This document shows, one piece after another, positions 63,060 to 64,000 of a DNA stretch of 64,000 nucleotides. Each line of letters starts with the position of its first letter. The stretch's first letter is position 1. The position numbers were made by a program, and so were the translations under genes. The notes under the pieces were generated by a model. That model was not told where the DNA came from. It saw only the letters and a program-made list of their open reading frames with translations, and did not search any database. The DNA comes from Streptomyces sp. MP131-18 (GTDB lineage Bacteria; Actinomycetota; Actinomycetes; Streptomycetales; Streptomycetaceae), in assembly GCF_001984575.1 (NCBI RefSeq), contig NZ_LZNS01000001.1, positions 3,857,656 through 3,921,655 of the forward strand. The letters run 5' to 3'.

Positions 63060-64000
63060 TCAGCCGCTCAGCCGCACCGGCATGATCAGGTACTTGTAGG
63101 ACTCGTCCGCCTCCGCGTCGACCGCGGGCCGGCCGCTCAGCAGGGCCGGCTTCGTCGACGTCGTGAACGACAGCTGCGCCACCGGGGAGTCGATCGCGCT
63201 CAGGCCCTCGAGCAGGAAGCCGGGGTTGAACGCGATGGAGATGTCGTCGCCCTCCAGCTGGGCGTCCACGCGCTCCACAGCCTGTGCGTCGTCACTGGAC
63301 CCCGCCTCCAGGATCAGCACGCCCTGCTCGAAGCTCAGCCGCACCGGCGTGTTGCGCTCGGCGACCAGCGCCACGCGCTTGACCGCCTCGACGAACGGCG
63401 CCGTCTCGATGACGGCCACCGAGTTGAACTCCGTGGGGAACAGCGTCCGGTACTTCGGCAGGTCGCCCTCGAGCAGCCGGGTCGTGGTCCGCCGCCCGGC
63501 GCCCTCGAAGCCGATCAGGCCCTCGCCCGCGCCCGCCCCCGACAGCGCCAGGGAGACCGTGTCCCCGCCGCTGAGCGACTTGGCGGTGTCGAGCAGCGTC
63601 TTGGCCGGGACGAGCGCCACGGCGGAGATGTCGGGCGTCTCCGGCTTCCAGAGGAACTCGCGCACCGCGAACCGGTACCGGTCAGTGGAGGCCAGGGTCA
63701 CCGAGTCGCCCTCGATCTCGATGCGCACGCCCGTCAGCACCGGCAGCGTGTCGTCGCGGCCCGCGGCGATGGCCACCTGGGAGACCGCGGCGGCGAAGAC
63801 CTCTGCGGAGATCGCGCCGGTCGCGCTCGGCATCTGCGGCAGCGCCGGGTACTCCTCCACCGGCAGGGTGTGGAGGGTGAACCGGGAGGAGCCGCAGACC
63901 ACGGTCACCCGCACTCCGTCGGACGAGATCTCCACCGGCCGGTTCGGCAGGGCGCGGCAGATGTCGGCGAGCAGCCGACCGGAGACCAGGACCGTGCCGC
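63060..64000 (-). CDS. dnaN: DNA polymerase III sliding clamp (partial, C-terminal part)
   Basis: The frame is open to the window edge, and reads 'GTVLVSGRLLADICRALPNR' then 'PVEISSDGVRVTVVCGSSRF', which is the first-domain sequence of the beta clamp. It ends in the invariant 'YLIMPVRLSG'. About 313 residues are present; the N-terminal 60 or so lie to the right. The clamp tethers polymerase III to DNA and binds many partners. The gene order dnaN-gnd-recF places dnaA and oriC just outside. Confidence 0.96.
   Translation of the reverse strand, partial: GTVLVSGRLLADICRALPNRPVEISSDGVRVTVVCGSSRFTLHTLPVEEYPALPQMPSATGAISAEVFAAAVSQVAIAAGRDDTLPVLTGVRIEIEGDSVTLASTDRYRFAVREFLWKPETPDISAVALVPAKTLLDTAKSLSGGDTVSLALSGAGAGEGLIGFEGAGRRTTTRLLEGDLPKYRTLFPTEFNSVAVIETAPFVEAVKRVALVAERNTPVRLSFEQGVLILEAGSSDDAQAVERVDAQLEGDDISIAFNPGFLLEGLSAIDSPVAQLSFTTSTKPALLSGRPAVDAEADESYKYLIMPVRLSG

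Overview
Organism and location: the window is very GC-rich chromosomal DNA with the strong third-position GC of actinomycete genes. Its right end carries the block dnaN (partial) - gnd - recF - DUF721 - gyrB - gyrA - DUF3566 - tRNA-Ile - DLW-39 - tRNA-Ala. Together with the fhaA-fhaB-pstP-rodA-pbpA-pknB cluster, crgA and two class E sortases, this is the replication-origin region of a Streptomyces or close relative. oriC and dnaA should lie just beyond position 64000. Layout: 0-5 kb holds the end of an unidentified gene, a phage-regulator-like gene saturated with DnaA boxes and two copies of a palindrome-plus-box module, a NUDIX hydrolase, and a coupled pair of genes (a large NUDIX-like multidomain protein and a methyltransferase). 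5-16 kb holds a four-gene ABC-2 transporter operon, a surface-modification-type methyltransferase, an F420/flavin-type monooxygenase, a HAD phosphatase, a repeat-rich membrane protein, a metallophosphoesterase and a LacI-type regulator. 15.3-25.2 kb holds a hisC-like aminotransferase, then cydA-cydB-cydDC behind a near-consensus Rex operator, an orphan GAF histidine kinase and an SDR oxidoreductase. A parS-like site lies inside cydDC. 25.2-33.3 kb is a seven-gene, translationally coupled exopolysaccharide operon on the minus strand: glycosyltransferase, initiating phosphoglycosyl transferase, O-antigen ligase/polymerase, MurJ-type flippase, polysaccharide deacetylase, glycosyltransferase and Wzz-like chain-length protein. 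It starts from an AT-rich leader beside tRNA-Leu and looks accessory. 33.8-48.7 kb is the conserved growth and division cluster: phosphoprotein signalling (FhaA, FhaB, PstP, PknB), septal/elongation peptidoglycan synthesis (SEDS protein and PBP2), CrgA, rhomboid, cyclophilin, PabA/TrpG and two class E sortases. A second DnaA-box cluster sits upstream of crgA. 48.7-53.2 kb holds a patatin, a putative lipoprotein gene broken by an exact 11-bp tandem duplication, an FHA protein and a Ser/Thr kinase with an extracellular DUF3558-like region. How it fits together: cydABDC makes and assembles cytochrome bd under probable Rex (NADH/NAD+) control. PknB/PstP with the FHA proteins set the phosphorylation state of the wall-synthesis machinery encoded beside them. 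The minus-strand operon has the components of a Wzy-type secreted polysaccharide pathway. The gyr/rec/dnaN block is standard replication housekeeping. The least explained parts are the DnaA-box/palindrome gene at 0.2-1.2 kb and the multidomain protein plus methyltransferase pair at 1.8-4.5 kb.
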